NCBI GenBank assembly: GCA_037951165.1
Contig: JBBDHG010000043.1
Location: 1,548,501-1,612,500 of the forward strand
Length of the DNA: 64,000 bases
From: Lophius americanus
Taxonomy: Eukaryota > Chordata > Actinopteri > Lophiiformes > Lophiidae
Direction of reading: 5' to 3'
Program-made: the position numbers and the translations under genes
Notes under the pieces: model-generated
What the model saw: the letters and a program-made list of their open reading frames with translations, nothing else
What the model was told of the DNA's origin: nothing
Database searches by the model: none
Part shown: positions 31,604 through 55,138 of the stretch, in pieces
How positions within the stretch are numbered: the stretch's first letter is position 1
How the letters are laid out: each line of letters begins with the position of its first letter

Positions 31604-31609
31604 AATAAA
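31604..31609 (+). terminator. candidate polyadenylation signal of the Ig gene
   Basis: AATAAA lies 445 bases after the stop codon; another AATAAA is at 31,501-31,506. Either could end the transcript. Confidence 0.4.
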
Positions 31610-32344
31610 GGAGCGAAGATATTCTCTGCATCATACTGCATTGCAATCAGAGAAGACACACGAATAAAAAAAATGAAAGACTTACTACAACAGAATGATG
31701 GGTGATGAAGAGTCTACTAGAAAGTCTTTGGCGCTCAGACTAATCGGGGAGATTGTGATCAAAGGGACTCTGCCCTGAGCCGCAAGCATGGAATATCCCC
31801 ACTTTCAAAAAATGAATACTGGTGGTGGTGGCTGATGACTCTGCAGAGACTCATGAACGATGAGGCTGATGGATCTGTGAGGACTAGGTAGATATGGGGA
31901 GGCGGAGGATGCGCGAGCCAGCAGCATTCGTGAACTAGATGGACGGAGTGAGACTCGTATTTTCCGACAGCAGATGGTGGTGATGGGCTGAACGTGCAGG
32001 TGTGACAGTGACTGATGGATGAGGCCCGTATGCCCGAACGAGTGCAGCTAATGTCAATTGGTGTCCCGGACCATGAAGCAGGTAACTGAGACTGAGCAGG
32101 TATGAACGATGAGGATGGCAGAGTGGTATAAGCAGTAACTCTGGACCTAGTGCACCAGAGGATAGTCTTTCTGATTGAACATTCCCTTGATCTCCACTTA
32201 AAGGCCCAACAAGTAGGATTTAAATGCATAAAGTGGTTGAATATTGCGTCCAATGGTAAACACCCCTCGGCTTATTCTCTTCTCCGAAACAAGCCATTCA
32301 TTGACTTATGGTGGTACATACAAGCATCATGGTGGCGAGGGGGT

Positions 32345-32610
32345 TAGAACTGTCTGACCTCATAGCAAGGCGGACCTGTGGCCCTACTGTGAGGAGTTTG
32401 CATGTTCACCCTGTGAGCGCGAAGGTCCTCTCTGGCTTCTTCACACAGTCCAATAACATGCAATACAGGTTAATTGGTGAATAAATGTGTGTTAGCGTGA
32501 ATGTTTGCTTGTCTCTTTGGTCTAGCTCTGTGATGAACAGTTGACTTGTCCAAGGTTAACCTCGCCTCCCACCAAATGTAGTCTGGGTAAATGATGAAGA
32601 CAGGACAAGT
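32345..32610 (+). repeat. interspersed repeat, family B copy 2
   Basis: Landmarks are GTGAGGAGTTTGCATGTTCA, CACAGTCCAATAACATGCAA, GGTTAATTGGTGAATAAA and ACTTGTCCAAGGTTAACCTC. This is the plus orientation of the repeat that is reversed at 17,815-18,045. It is non-coding and widespread in fish. Confidence 0.6.
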
Positions 32611-33280
32611 GACAAGACAACTGATGGTTATGTACTAACAAGGCAAAAGATCATTTCTTGAGCCAGTGTTGGTTTTGTCCATTCTGAGCTACTGTGGAAA
32701 CACGCCTGTGCGACCTGCCAGACCACATTCCTGAGAAGTTCTCTCTGGTTGCTTTTGCTTCCTCCCACTTCCTCCCACCGTATAGTTGTTAAAATCTTTC
32801 TCACTCTTTTAGTGAAGTTGTTCCTGATATGTTTCCCGTATGATAAAACACACACCCTTTACAAATAGAAATATACCTCAAGTTCCTTTTCAATCGTGTT
32901 CAAGTATACTTACGTAAAGTTCAAGTATGTATTCAAAGATTACTTCATATTGTGAGCACACAGATATAAATGCAGCTATAATGCAAAAAAAACCCCATAA
33001 TGATATCAAGTGTACTATCAAAATACTTATTGGGACTTAATTGACTAATTTTTAGATTAGAAAAATTAGAAAAAGTGTAAGAGTTAAAGCGTAAACTTTA
33101 GTTAACAACTAGTTTACATTTAAGCTTTATTTCTAAGCCTCAAACATCATGAAGTTCATGAAGTGATCTTATAGGACATATTTACATACGTTTGGTCCTT
33201 TTTCAGTATACCTGTGGTATTTAATATTAAGTGTACTACAACCAATACTGAAACTACTACTATAGGCAAACTTATATTCA

Positions 33281-33461
33281 TATTATATATATATATATAC
33301 TTAGACTTTTCTGTGTACTTCTGTGTATGGGGGGGGGGGGGGGGGGGGGGGTTCAGTTTGCAGACACATCCACTTCCTACTTATACTTGACTAGTATAAT
33401 TATGAGTTTATAAGTATAAGTATAAGTTTCACTTCACTTATATAGTGAAATAATATTTTAT

Positions 33462-33492
<31 letters not shown>
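33281..33492. repeat. AT microsatellites flanking a run of 23 G
   Basis: (AT)n at about 33,281-33,299 and 33,470-33,492 flank an uninterrupted G tract at 33,329-33,351. Such a tract can form G-quadruplexes, and its length in a reference is often unreliable. Confidence 0.85.
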
Positions 33493-33493
<1 letters not shown>

Positions 33494-35054
33494 TAGGAAA
33501 TGTATCCTGCAAGTATAATTGATATATTTATGTATGTATTTATTTGTCTAGGGTCACATATACAATAAAGTATACTTTCCTGTGAGTGAGTAATGGTTTC
33601 AGTGTGAAATTAGGCATTTCAGATACTTTATCTCCCTCTAATGGTGAGCAGTAGTTTCAAAAAGCGGCAACCCAAAGAAACCCTTTACTGCTTCATTCAC
33701 TGACTGTTTATGTCATAAATATTTGGATTCAGGCATTGGCTTGAATCCAGGTACAAAAACTTTGCACCTTTGGATTTGGCAGAAACTCAGTAAGGGGAGC
33801 TTCTGTTATTTAAAGTTTTTTTTTGTTTATTTTATACAAAAAACCAGAGAGCGGACTGTTTGCCAACACGAGGGAATTTCTAGAAGGCAACAACAAAAAA
33901 AAAAAGACTGTTACCATGACAACAGGTTTATACTTCCCTCCTCCATGCCTCTGGAGTAATGCATCACATCCACGCCCCCCTGCCCAAACCCATCCCAAAG
34001 ACGGATCAGCACGCCAACATGCAGGGGAGGAACATACGCGTCTCCTAAAGGTGCTCCTCCGCTGCGCGTCTCTTCAAGGGAATAAAGAAGGAGGAGAACG
34101 GGTTGTTTTTGAGAATTTCTGTCAGGGATATCTCCTATATCTATTTATCCTATAATCTACCCATTTTGACAGCAGAGGGACTTTGCCTGACACAGGATAT
34201 AAGACCTCCGCCTCTCCAACAATGTAGGATGAGACCTTTGAAGGATATCTGGGAGGGGGAAGTTCGGATTCTTGCACTCGGCTCTGCTGCGTTTTTTTTT
34301 TCCTTCCTTGTAAACAGAAAAACATGCATCTTTATGCAAATATACTGGGTGAGGAATACTTGATTGTCTGATGAGTTTAAATTCTAAAAACTTGGTATTG
34401 AACTTGGTATTTAGCTGCTGCGGACAGCAGCTAAACTAAACTTAACTGATGTGAACAGACAGCAGGTGATTTAAACCGCAGTGAATCACTCTGTCCTCAA
34501 GCCTCCCCCTGAAGAGATGTGTTGTGGTGACGTGCAATGTGGACTGCAGGAAGAAAGCAACAACGCTGATATAAGACTACAGAAAAAAAAAAAAAGTTGA
34601 TCTTCCAAAGCCAAAGAAAGGAGGTGGAATCCAACCAGAGGAAACTTCACGCTGCTTCCATTTGCCTTTTCCTGCACACACTGACTCTGTCAAAGTCCAA
34701 CCCTCCTCTCTTTTTTGTCCAGGTGGTACATGAAGGGGCATTCGGGCAGTGCTGCTGAACGTTTTACGTCAACATTCATTCATGCAACATTTGTACATTT
34801 TAGCAGACTTTTCCTCTACTATCAATCCAGCTCCGTTGCACGATCCACTCACACCCTTACTCCTTCCATATTCAACACAAAATCCACCAGCCACCTCCGC
34901 CTCGTCTGTGATCAGATATCCGTCTTCCACTAGCTTTTACTGTTAATCACTGACAGTGCCGTTTATTGTCCAGCCTGTGAGTCCGGATACTGGCATTATT
35001 TGGTGCACACAGCCTCATTGTGAGACTGAAAGGGCCTAAGGGTGTGCCACAGAG

Positions 35055-35063
35055 TATAAATAG
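35055..35063 (+). promoter_or_regulatory. scn1b: TATA box candidate of scn1b
   Basis: TATAAATAG lies about 510 bases before the scn1b ATG. If used, transcription would start near 35,085-35,090 and give an unspliced leader of about 480 bases with upstream ATGs. Confidence 0.35.
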
Positions 35064-35141
35064 TTGAACAAAGGCCCCTCTTGGAGTGACAAGTGGCTGA
35101 AATCCGAAACTCAGAGTGATTCCGCTCTCTGGAAACTCAAT

Positions 35142-35186
35142 ATGCACTCACACACTGAGAGGCTGCACAGACTCTCAAACAACTAA
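35142..35186 (+). other. short upstream open reading frame before scn1b
   Basis: A 14-codon ATG frame lies in the presumed leader. A second, longer ATG frame starts at 35,249 and overlaps the scn1b start codon out of frame. Both matter only if transcription starts at the TATA box at 35,055. Confidence 0.25.
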
Positions 35187-35565
35187 GGGTGGTCTACCAC
35201 CCAGGCGTGTGAGGAGACAAGGCAGCAGCGCAGACGCCTCGATCACTGATGCTGTCAGGTTTTCTAGCGCTATTGAGCACCAGATCATCAAGACGACCCA
35301 ACCACGCCTCCGTCCTGACCTTGTACCGTCTGAAAACACCAGCGGAGACGAAGACACCCAGACGAACCACACCCAGAGTCCAAACAGCCTCAAGAAAGAG
35401 TCACCACTTCCAATCTCCCAGACCTTTGATCGTGGCCAGGACATCTTTGACATCACCAGCGGTCGCCGCTGGAGATCTGTTCTGTGTCTCCCTGTGTGTG
35501 AGTTTGTGTGTGGTGGGTTTTTACGCCACTGACAGCTGCCACAAGGATTTTTTCCTACTGTCAGG

Positions 35566-48175
<12,610 letters not shown>

Positions 48176-48364
48176 CGCCGGTAAGTCTGGATTCCTAGTC
48201 GGCTTCATGCCAGAACTCTTTCTGTATGTGCTTAGCCTCTGATTTTTATTTAATGCATGATATCGACTGTTGATATCGACTGTTCCACCTGCCCATCACC
48301 GATGCATCAGACACAGTTATTCATTTGTTAGGATGAGCCTCCACAGAATTTTCTCAAGGGATGT

Positions 48365-48730
48365 TTTTAAATCTTTTCCCCCCACTTATCCGGGGTTGGG
48401 TCGCGATGGCAGCAGACTAAGAAGTGGGTTTTTTTCAGACACCCTTCTCTCCAGCAACACTCTCCAGCTCATTTTGGGGAATCCCAAGGCGTTCCCATGC
48501 CAGATGAGATATATAGTCCCTCCAGCTAGTTCTGGATCTACTTCAGGGTCTCCTCCCAGTTGGACGGGCCTGAAAAACCTCCACAGGGAGGCGTCCTGTA
48601 CGCATCCTAGTCAGATACTTGAACCACCTCCACTGGCTCCTTTCAACATGAATGAAGAACCGGCTCTAATAACAGGTGGGCTTTGCCAGGTGGCGATTTT
48701 CTCGCCTACTGCCCGTACAGCTTTGCACCC
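48365..48730 (-). repeat. dispersed fish repeat next to the minisatellite
   Basis: Landmarks CTTATCCGGGGTTGGGTCGC, GGGGAATCCCAAGGCGTTCC, ATATATAGTCCCTCCAGC and GGGTCTCCTCCCAGTTGGAC are familiar from a high-copy interspersed fish repeat. Orientation is arbitrary. It gives the N-terminal part of a spurious 394-codon open frame. Confidence 0.6.
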
Positions 48731-48810
48731 AACCCCTTCGCCCAGTCAAAGGTCAAGATTTCCCTTAATTAAGCTTGTGAGTACCGACCTGCAAAATAAT
48801 GACAACCGAC

Positions 48811-49440
48811 AGAATGGTAGATATGCAGACAGAGAGAGACATACTAATAGATATGCAGACAGAGAGAGACAGACTAATAGATATGCAGACAGAGAGAGAC
48901 AGACTAATAGATATGCAGACAGAGAGAGACAGACTAATAGATATGCAGACAGAGAGAGACAGACTGGTAGATATGCAGACAGAGAGAGACAGACTAATAG
49001 ATATGCAGACAGAGAGAGACAGACTGGTAGATATGCAGACAGAGAGAGACAGACTGGTAGATATGCAGACAGAGAGAGACAGACTGGTAGATATGCAGAC
49101 AGAGAGAGACAGACTGGTAGATATGCAGACAGAGAGAGACAGACTAATAGATATGCAGACAGAGAGAGACAGACTGGTAGATATGCAGACAGAGAGAGAC
49201 AGACTGGTAGATATGCAGACAGAGAGAGACAGACTGGTAGATATGCAGACAGAGAGAGACAGACTGGTAGATATGCAGACAGAGAGAGACAGACTGGTAG
49301 ATATGCAGACAGAGAGAGACAGACTGGTAGATATGCAGACAGAGAGAGACAGACTGGTAGATATGCAGACAGAGAGAGACAGACTGGTAGATATGCAGAC
49401 ATAGAGAGACAGACTAATAGATATGGAGACAGAGAAAGAC
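48811..49440. repeat. 30-bp minisatellite, 21 units, in the 3'UTR intron of scn1b
   Basis: Unit AGACTGGTAGATATGCAGAC followed by AGAGAGAGAC, repeated in exact 30-base register 21 times. Seven units carry AATAG in place of GGTAG (starts 48,841, 48,871, 48,901, 48,931, 48,991, 49,141, 49,411); the first and last units are the most diverged. Because 30 is divisible by 3 and the unit lacks stops in several frames, it creates long open frames on both strands. These are not genes. Confidence 0.97.
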
Positions 49441-49905
49441 AGACTGAGATATAGAGATTCATGTTCCTGACACTTTTTCGCTTTTCGCTGCAGGTCAAGG
49501 AAGAACTCGAGACGTCTTCCTTGAGGAGCTTCACATCCACCCTCATGCCTACTCCTCTCAACTTCACCCACATCCTGCCTTCCTCTCCACACAAAGGAGA
49601 AATGGAACATGAGAAATGGAGAGAGAGGTTCTCGGAAAGGATTTTTAAGTGGATTTCCTCTAACGGATGGAAACTGGATCCTTCTCTCAGGAACAGGGAA
49701 GCATCATCGAAGTCCGCCATTACAGAGGGAGAGAGAGCGCAAGAGATAGAGGGAGAGAGATAGAGGGAGAGAGATAGAGGGAGAGTTGTACATAGCTGTA
49801 GAAGAATGCATAGATAATCTTTGAACATATGTATATTTTACTATAAGCCCTAATTGTGTTTTCACCATCTGCTCGCTTACCACTCTAACAAAATGACCAA
49901 CAACA

Positions 49906-49909
49906 TGTT

Positions 49910-49941
<32 letters not shown>

Positions 49942-50256
49942 CATATACATACACATATATATATATATACATATACACACATACATACATATGTATTCAT
50001 ACACACAGATATACAAACATATACACATACATACACACATATATATACATATACGTATATACCATATATACGTACTTATAAACACATACGTATACACATA
50101 CATATATATACATACATGTACACATACATATATATACATACATACATACATACATATATACACATACGTATATACCATATATACATACATATAAACACAT
50201 ACGTATACACAGACATACATATATATATACATACATACATATATACAATATATATG
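49906..50256. repeat. TA/CA-rich low-complexity array in the scn1b 3'UTR
   Basis: About 350 bases made of TATA, CATA and CACATA words. All open frames across it on both strands are artefacts. Confidence 0.9.
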
Positions 50257-51019
50257 GCTCTAGTGACTTTAAAATCAGGAATTGGTTCAATGTGGCCTTC
50301 TTTTATAACTCCTTCTAGTAGATATAACTCCTATCAGTTTCAACTAGAACTCATTCTAGTAGAAACTGGTCTGGATTCTCGTGAGTTTAATCTCAGATCT
50401 GACCAGAATTTGAGTTTAGAAATTGAAAAAAAATCATGTGGCCCTGATTCCTCTTCCATATTTTAGAGCTGGGAAAGTGTATTGTTGCATTTTCTTTCAT
50501 TAAATTCATTACAGAGAAATAATTTTTCTGAATTGGACCTGACTGATAAGTATAATCACATGTACTCCTATTTGGAAAACTCCTTAGAGCATGAAGGGAA
50601 ACCACCAAACGGCTCAAACCTTCTGCTCCACCCATCTTCCCTTAGTCTTCCATCTTGTTTTCCCTCATTAGGTTTGGGTTGGGAGGATAACTAAAATGTT
50701 TGATTTCCTCACCTATCAGCATCAGCTTAAACAATTTGTCCGAAGCATCAGTGTTGACTGAACTTGTCTCCAGTGGAAAGTTTCCCTTTGACTTGCAGAT
50801 GATTCAAATGTTTTGGTGTATTGGGGTTTAGTTTTTTGGTATAAAACATCTAAACACATTTTCCCGCATAGACGAACCAACCAATGGAATTAAATCAATC
50901 CTAATGGTCTACTTTGTGTCCCCGTGTTTCCACTCAGTCAAAGAAACTGTAGCTCATGTGTCGTTGTGTTTGCCTATAAATAAGAAGACGGATGTGGAGA
51001 AATAGTGACGCACACAAAG

Positions 51020-51025
51020 AATAAA
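51020..51025 (+). terminator. scn1b: likely scn1b polyadenylation signal
   Basis: AATAAA followed by the GT-rich TGTTTGTGG. It lies 2.85 kb after the stop codon, about 1.5 kb if the 3'UTR intron is removed. Confidence 0.45.
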
Positions 51026-51123
51026 ATGTTTGTGGAAAAAAATCTGACGTGTCGCACGTGGGTTCTTCGGAGCGCTCATGAATGATAAACGTATAGGTGG
51101 TTGATCCTCATCAGTGGAGACTG

Positions 51124-52835
51124 AAGTACTTCACTTGAGTACAAGTACACATACCACACTGTTAAAATACAATTGAGCGAGCTGTGCATTCAAAACGTCA
51201 CTCAAGTATTAAAGTATATGGGAAGCACTTTACATACAGCACGTAATAAGTTAGTAATAGTGGGGTAATAAAGAGGTAGTGATTATGTAATACCATATAA
51301 TTACCAAAGTAATAACTAAGTAATGGCTTTGTAATCACAGTACGGTAATAAGATGCAATAGTGGGGGTAACATGGGGTAATAACAATGTTACACATATGT
51401 AATACCATACCATGTAATTACCGAAATAATAAGTAATAGCTTGGTAATAATGGGTATTATTTCACTGGAATTTATGTAACAGGGCAATAACGGTCCCAAA
51501 AACTAAGGTTAACAATAAGGAAACTAATTTTAAGATGGAAATAAGATATTTTGGTAAAATGCTTACATGTATTTTGTCCCTGTGATCAACTGGCGACTCA
51601 TACTGGTTGTACAGCGCCCTCGCTTAATGTCAGGTGGGATAGGTTCCAGCCCCCCGACACCCTGAACAGGATAAACTTTTGATAGTGAATGAAAGATTGA
51701 TGTAATGTCTCCCATTCCAATCATAAAGGGCCTTAACTGCCCACAACACAGTGCAGAGATCGATAGTATGAGGGGGAAACTGAAACAGAGTAGGGCCATT
51801 AAATCAAGAGAAACGCAGATAAAATCTGGAAAAATATATATCTATCCATTAGGACAAGTTTCGTTTCACAAATGTCAAAAATCGATTATCTAAACGTCAG
51901 ATAATAACGGGATGTTGACAGAAAGAAAAAAGTGGAACTCAACTGCAAGGTCAGTGCAGCACCCGGACGGTTTACAGCGCGCACGTACTAGACTTGTTTT
52001 ATAGTTCATATTCACAAAAATCAGCGGTTGAGAGCATGTTTTGATTTAACGATTAAATAATAACCTTTGCGAGACAACCGCGAGGCAGACTGTGAACTTT
52101 TAACACCGTCACTCAAAGAATAAGGTTAAAATTAGCGGAGCAGCGAACTAGACGACGGACCCAAACTCACTGCAACTTAAGGAAAAAAATTCAAAAAGAT
52201 AAAAGCACAAGCACCTTCGAAATAAACCCAAAAGACGTCCAACACAGGTACGTGGCGGTCACTAAAACTTTCCATAAAACAAGCAATGTCAACAGGAGTC
52301 ATGTAAACTACAACGTGGATCGAAACACCATCGTTATACTTCTGTGATTTAAAGGGTCCGACAGCCAAAAGTGTTGATGTTCAGTAAATTAAGCAATGAT
52401 GAATGTGAATTATTTTTAATAATAATATTAAATTTAATTTATAATCTAATTTGGAAGTAATTACGCTGATAGTAACCTATAATACTGTGAAAACAACTTA
52501 TATAACCTTTATTATCATGTTATGACAATATTCATACCCAAATATTACTATTTTTGAATCCAATAATTTGCACTGATAACATTTTTATTGTTAGCATTTT
52601 ACCAAAGTTAAAAAGCTATTTTAACTTTGCTTTTGCTATTACTTGCTATTACTCTGGTAATTACATATTACCACAATATTACTTTGCATTTCCTCATTAT
52701 TACCACAATATTACCCCCAGTATTTCCATATTTTTACCGTGCTGTAATTACCCAAGCTTTTACTCAGTTATTACTCTGGTAATATATTAATTGAAAGTAT
52801 ATTTTTCAACTAATGTACTTGAGTAGAAGAACTGA
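51124..52835. repeat. inverted pair of GGTAATAA-rich arms, 1.7 kb
   Basis: The left arm (about 51,124-51,480) and the reverse complement of the right arm (about 52,560-52,835) align. Both begin near ACTTGAGTAC/TACTCAAGTAC and contain ACCAAAGTAATAACTAAGTA versus ACCAGAGTAATAACTGAGTA, then CAGTACGGTAATAAGATG versus CAGCACGGTAAAAATATG, then TGGGGGTAA in each. Between them lie about 1.1 kb, including a family B repeat end. It is either one foldback-type transposable element or two copies of one element in opposite orientation. Confidence 0.7.
51585..51705 (+). repeat. interspersed repeat, family B copy 3 (3' end only)
   Basis: GATCAACTGGCGACTCATAC, then CAGGTGGGATAGGTTCCAGC and CCCCGACACCCTGAACAGGA. 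This is the 3' end of the family seen at 17,815 and 32,345. Confidence 0.65.
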
Positions 52836-55138
52836 TGCCATAGAACCAAGATACTCTATGGTAGATCCTCATTTGATAAACATATGCACCTAATTTCATG
52901 CTTCTAAATGAAAATAAGTCAAATGGCGTCTTTTTGAACATTTCTAGAGGAGGCTGTGGACCCATTAAAATACAACGCAACCTATAAAATACTAAATGTT
53001 TTGCCATGACTGAAGGATGCGCAGAGTTTTGTTTAGTTTTCCAGCAAATAATAATAAACAATATTATTATAATAGGGTCCTCACAAGTTTTCGTGCACGG
53101 GCCCAAAATAAACAATCCCAAAGCCATACAGGGAAATAAAACTGATTATTTGGTATTTTATACCGGAAAAACATTTTTAATGCTTCACTTTCCTGAAAAC
53201 ATTCCAAAATTTGGAAATCTTTCAGGTTTAAACACGCCGAGACTCAAAGATGAGTGAGAGGCAGTTGCATATTTTAGAACGTTTCATTTCTCTCCATGAC
53301 TCAGTGTACAATCACATTTTTTACAGTACATTCTCAACCCTGCTCCTAAACCGTCTCTCTCTCACCAGCCTAACACGGGCCGCAGCCCCCCTCCCTTAAT
53401 AAATATTACATCCTTTTGTTGTCTGCAGACAGCCATGCACAGCATGGCCCATGCTCTTTTGTAGGCCCTATATTCAGTGAGACAGAGTGTGAGAGAGAGT
53501 GGGTGAAGGCGGAAGAGCACAGATAAGAAAGGAAGAAGAAGAGAGGGGTTGATTGATGAGAAGAAGACGACCAAAAAAAAAAAACAATAGGGAAGATGGA
53601 TGAGATATTTTCACATCATCAGAGCCAGCGTTGAGTGGATGAATAAGACTGAAGATACAACAAGAAGGTGACAAAACTATAACGTAAGAGAATGAAAAAA
53701 AGAAATGAATATGAAGAAAAACAAAAAACAAGCGTGTCAAATTATTGTTCTTAACACACAAAATCATCAAAAACAGATTCCCTTTTTCTTCACCTGGGCA
53801 AAGTTCTGGTTGGTCCTTTTGATCTGAAACCCCGACCAGCTCTAATATTTAGATTTACTTGATCAGTAAATCCGGAAGTTTTAACATCCGTGGTACAAAG
53901 AGTGAGCGACAGAAAGTCAAAGAGAAACCTTCAAAAACAAACATAACAAAAAAACAAAATACTGTAATGAAAACGTAACAGCTGAAAATGTAACGAGGAC
54001 TACTCATGAAAACACACGCATCTTTCAAGTTCAACTCTGCTTGTTTTTGTCCCCCACGTCTTCTACACACATTCTCTCACACTCACACACACACACACAC
54101 ACGACTCATCATCATTATTATTATTAATATTATATACTACTTTGAAACATTCAAAAAGTAATAGAATCACTATTGTCATTATTGCTGCGGCAGCAGTCGT
54201 TCCTGTGTGGCTCTCTTGGTCCTCGCCGGGCTGTAACAGCAAATCAGAGCACAAAATACCCGAACGACTTCACAAGAGCAGGACAGGACAGTCATTGGTA
54301 AGAATAAATACTGTAACAGTCCCAGAAACATTCAGCTTACTGTCCTAGCAAACATCCCAACACGCTGATTTAGAAAAGCATAAAACCCAGGTGGGGCAGG
54401 GAGGAGTGGGATGGTGTGAGGGATTTACCCAGACTTAAGTCTGATTCTGAAATGTTCTTCGTCCCCCTTTCTCATTTTTGAGAAGGCTCAACCTGGACTT
54501 GGGAGAATAGAGATGTGATGGGATGAAGGAGAGAGGTGTTCTGCTCCTGTCAGCACTCTTCCCTCTCCTTCTGGGAGACCCCCCCCCCCCCAATCATGTA
54601 TCAGCAGATGTTGACTAGGGGAAACGACACCTGATCCTGGAACTAGGATAAAGATCCCCCACTTTCTAAAAAATTGCTGATGCCTTTCCATTGCACCTAT
54701 GGCATGTTGCATGTCAAAAGAGGAAATCCAGTCTGTGGGGGGGGCGGGGTCTGAAATGCACGTTATCGGAAATGCGTTGGGCCATTTTGAAATGTTAGAA
54801 GAGTGAGTGTGTGACTGGGCCAACCAGTGGCCTGTTTCCATACATTACTGACAGGTGCCTAGCAGCTGTAGTAGATTATTGCTGGGGTTCCTCCAGTCTG
54901 AAGGAGTTCACTGAAGTTGTTACTGGTTGAGGCTGAAGGCGAAATTCGCCATTTCAAGTCATTCAGGTGAAGAAGAGATTCGTGGGTACTGAAGTCACAC
55001 TCCGGCATTGTTGACGTTGGAAAGGAGGAAAAGAGCAAACTGTTTCCTGATCGGTGCTGACCAGCCTGCTCCTTCCTACCAAGGTGTGTTCAGTGGTGGG
55101 AGACAGTCAGGGGGGTGGACTGACCAGAAGAAGGGGAC
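52836..55138 (-). other. intergenic region and presumed gramd1a 3'UTR
   Basis: No supported coding exon. A (CA)n run lies at 54,083-54,102. The right part should be 3'UTR of gramd1a, but I find no minus-strand AATAAA; ATTAAA at 53,181-53,176 is the only variant I noticed, so the transcript end is unknown. Confidence 0.4.

Larger units (their letters stand above)
31610..35050. other. intergenic region between the Ig gene and scn1b
   Basis: No supported gene. It contains a family B repeat (32,345-32,610), AAGTATA-rich low-complexity DNA (about 32,890-33,560), AT microsatellites and a G23 tract. A 164-codon minus-strand frame at 31,759-32,253 has no family resemblance. Confidence 0.5.
49494..51045 (+). 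other. scn1b: scn1b 3'UTR exon 6
   Basis: After the stop at 48,175 the exon continues five bases to a donor GTAAGT at 48,181. An acceptor TTTTCGCTGCAG at 49,482-49,493 opens the next exon. The mammalian gene, as I recall, also has its last intron beyond the stop. This exon runs to the AATAAA at 51,020 and includes a GA-rich stretch (49,733-49,786) and the AT/CA array. Confidence 0.6.

Noticed and set aside
31759..32253. 164-codon minus-strand open frame
   Set aside because: No splice structure, no family resemblance, His/Ser/Pro-rich composition of a chance frame, next to a dispersed repeat.
35116..35532. 138-codon open frame just upstream of scn1b
   Set aside because: Begins at GTG and contains no ATG, so it is not a credible vertebrate gene or uORF.
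48270..49454. 394-codon plus-strand open frame, and 360- and 281-codon minus-strand frames over the same DNA
   Set aside because: Produced by the stop-free 30-bp minisatellite plus flanking repeat; repetitive 10-residue peptide on both strands, inside a non-coding intron of scn1b.
49704..50290. Several 65-116 codon frames of Tyr/Ile/His or Tyr/Val/Met peptides
   Set aside because: Translation of the TA/CA array; present in many frames on both strands.
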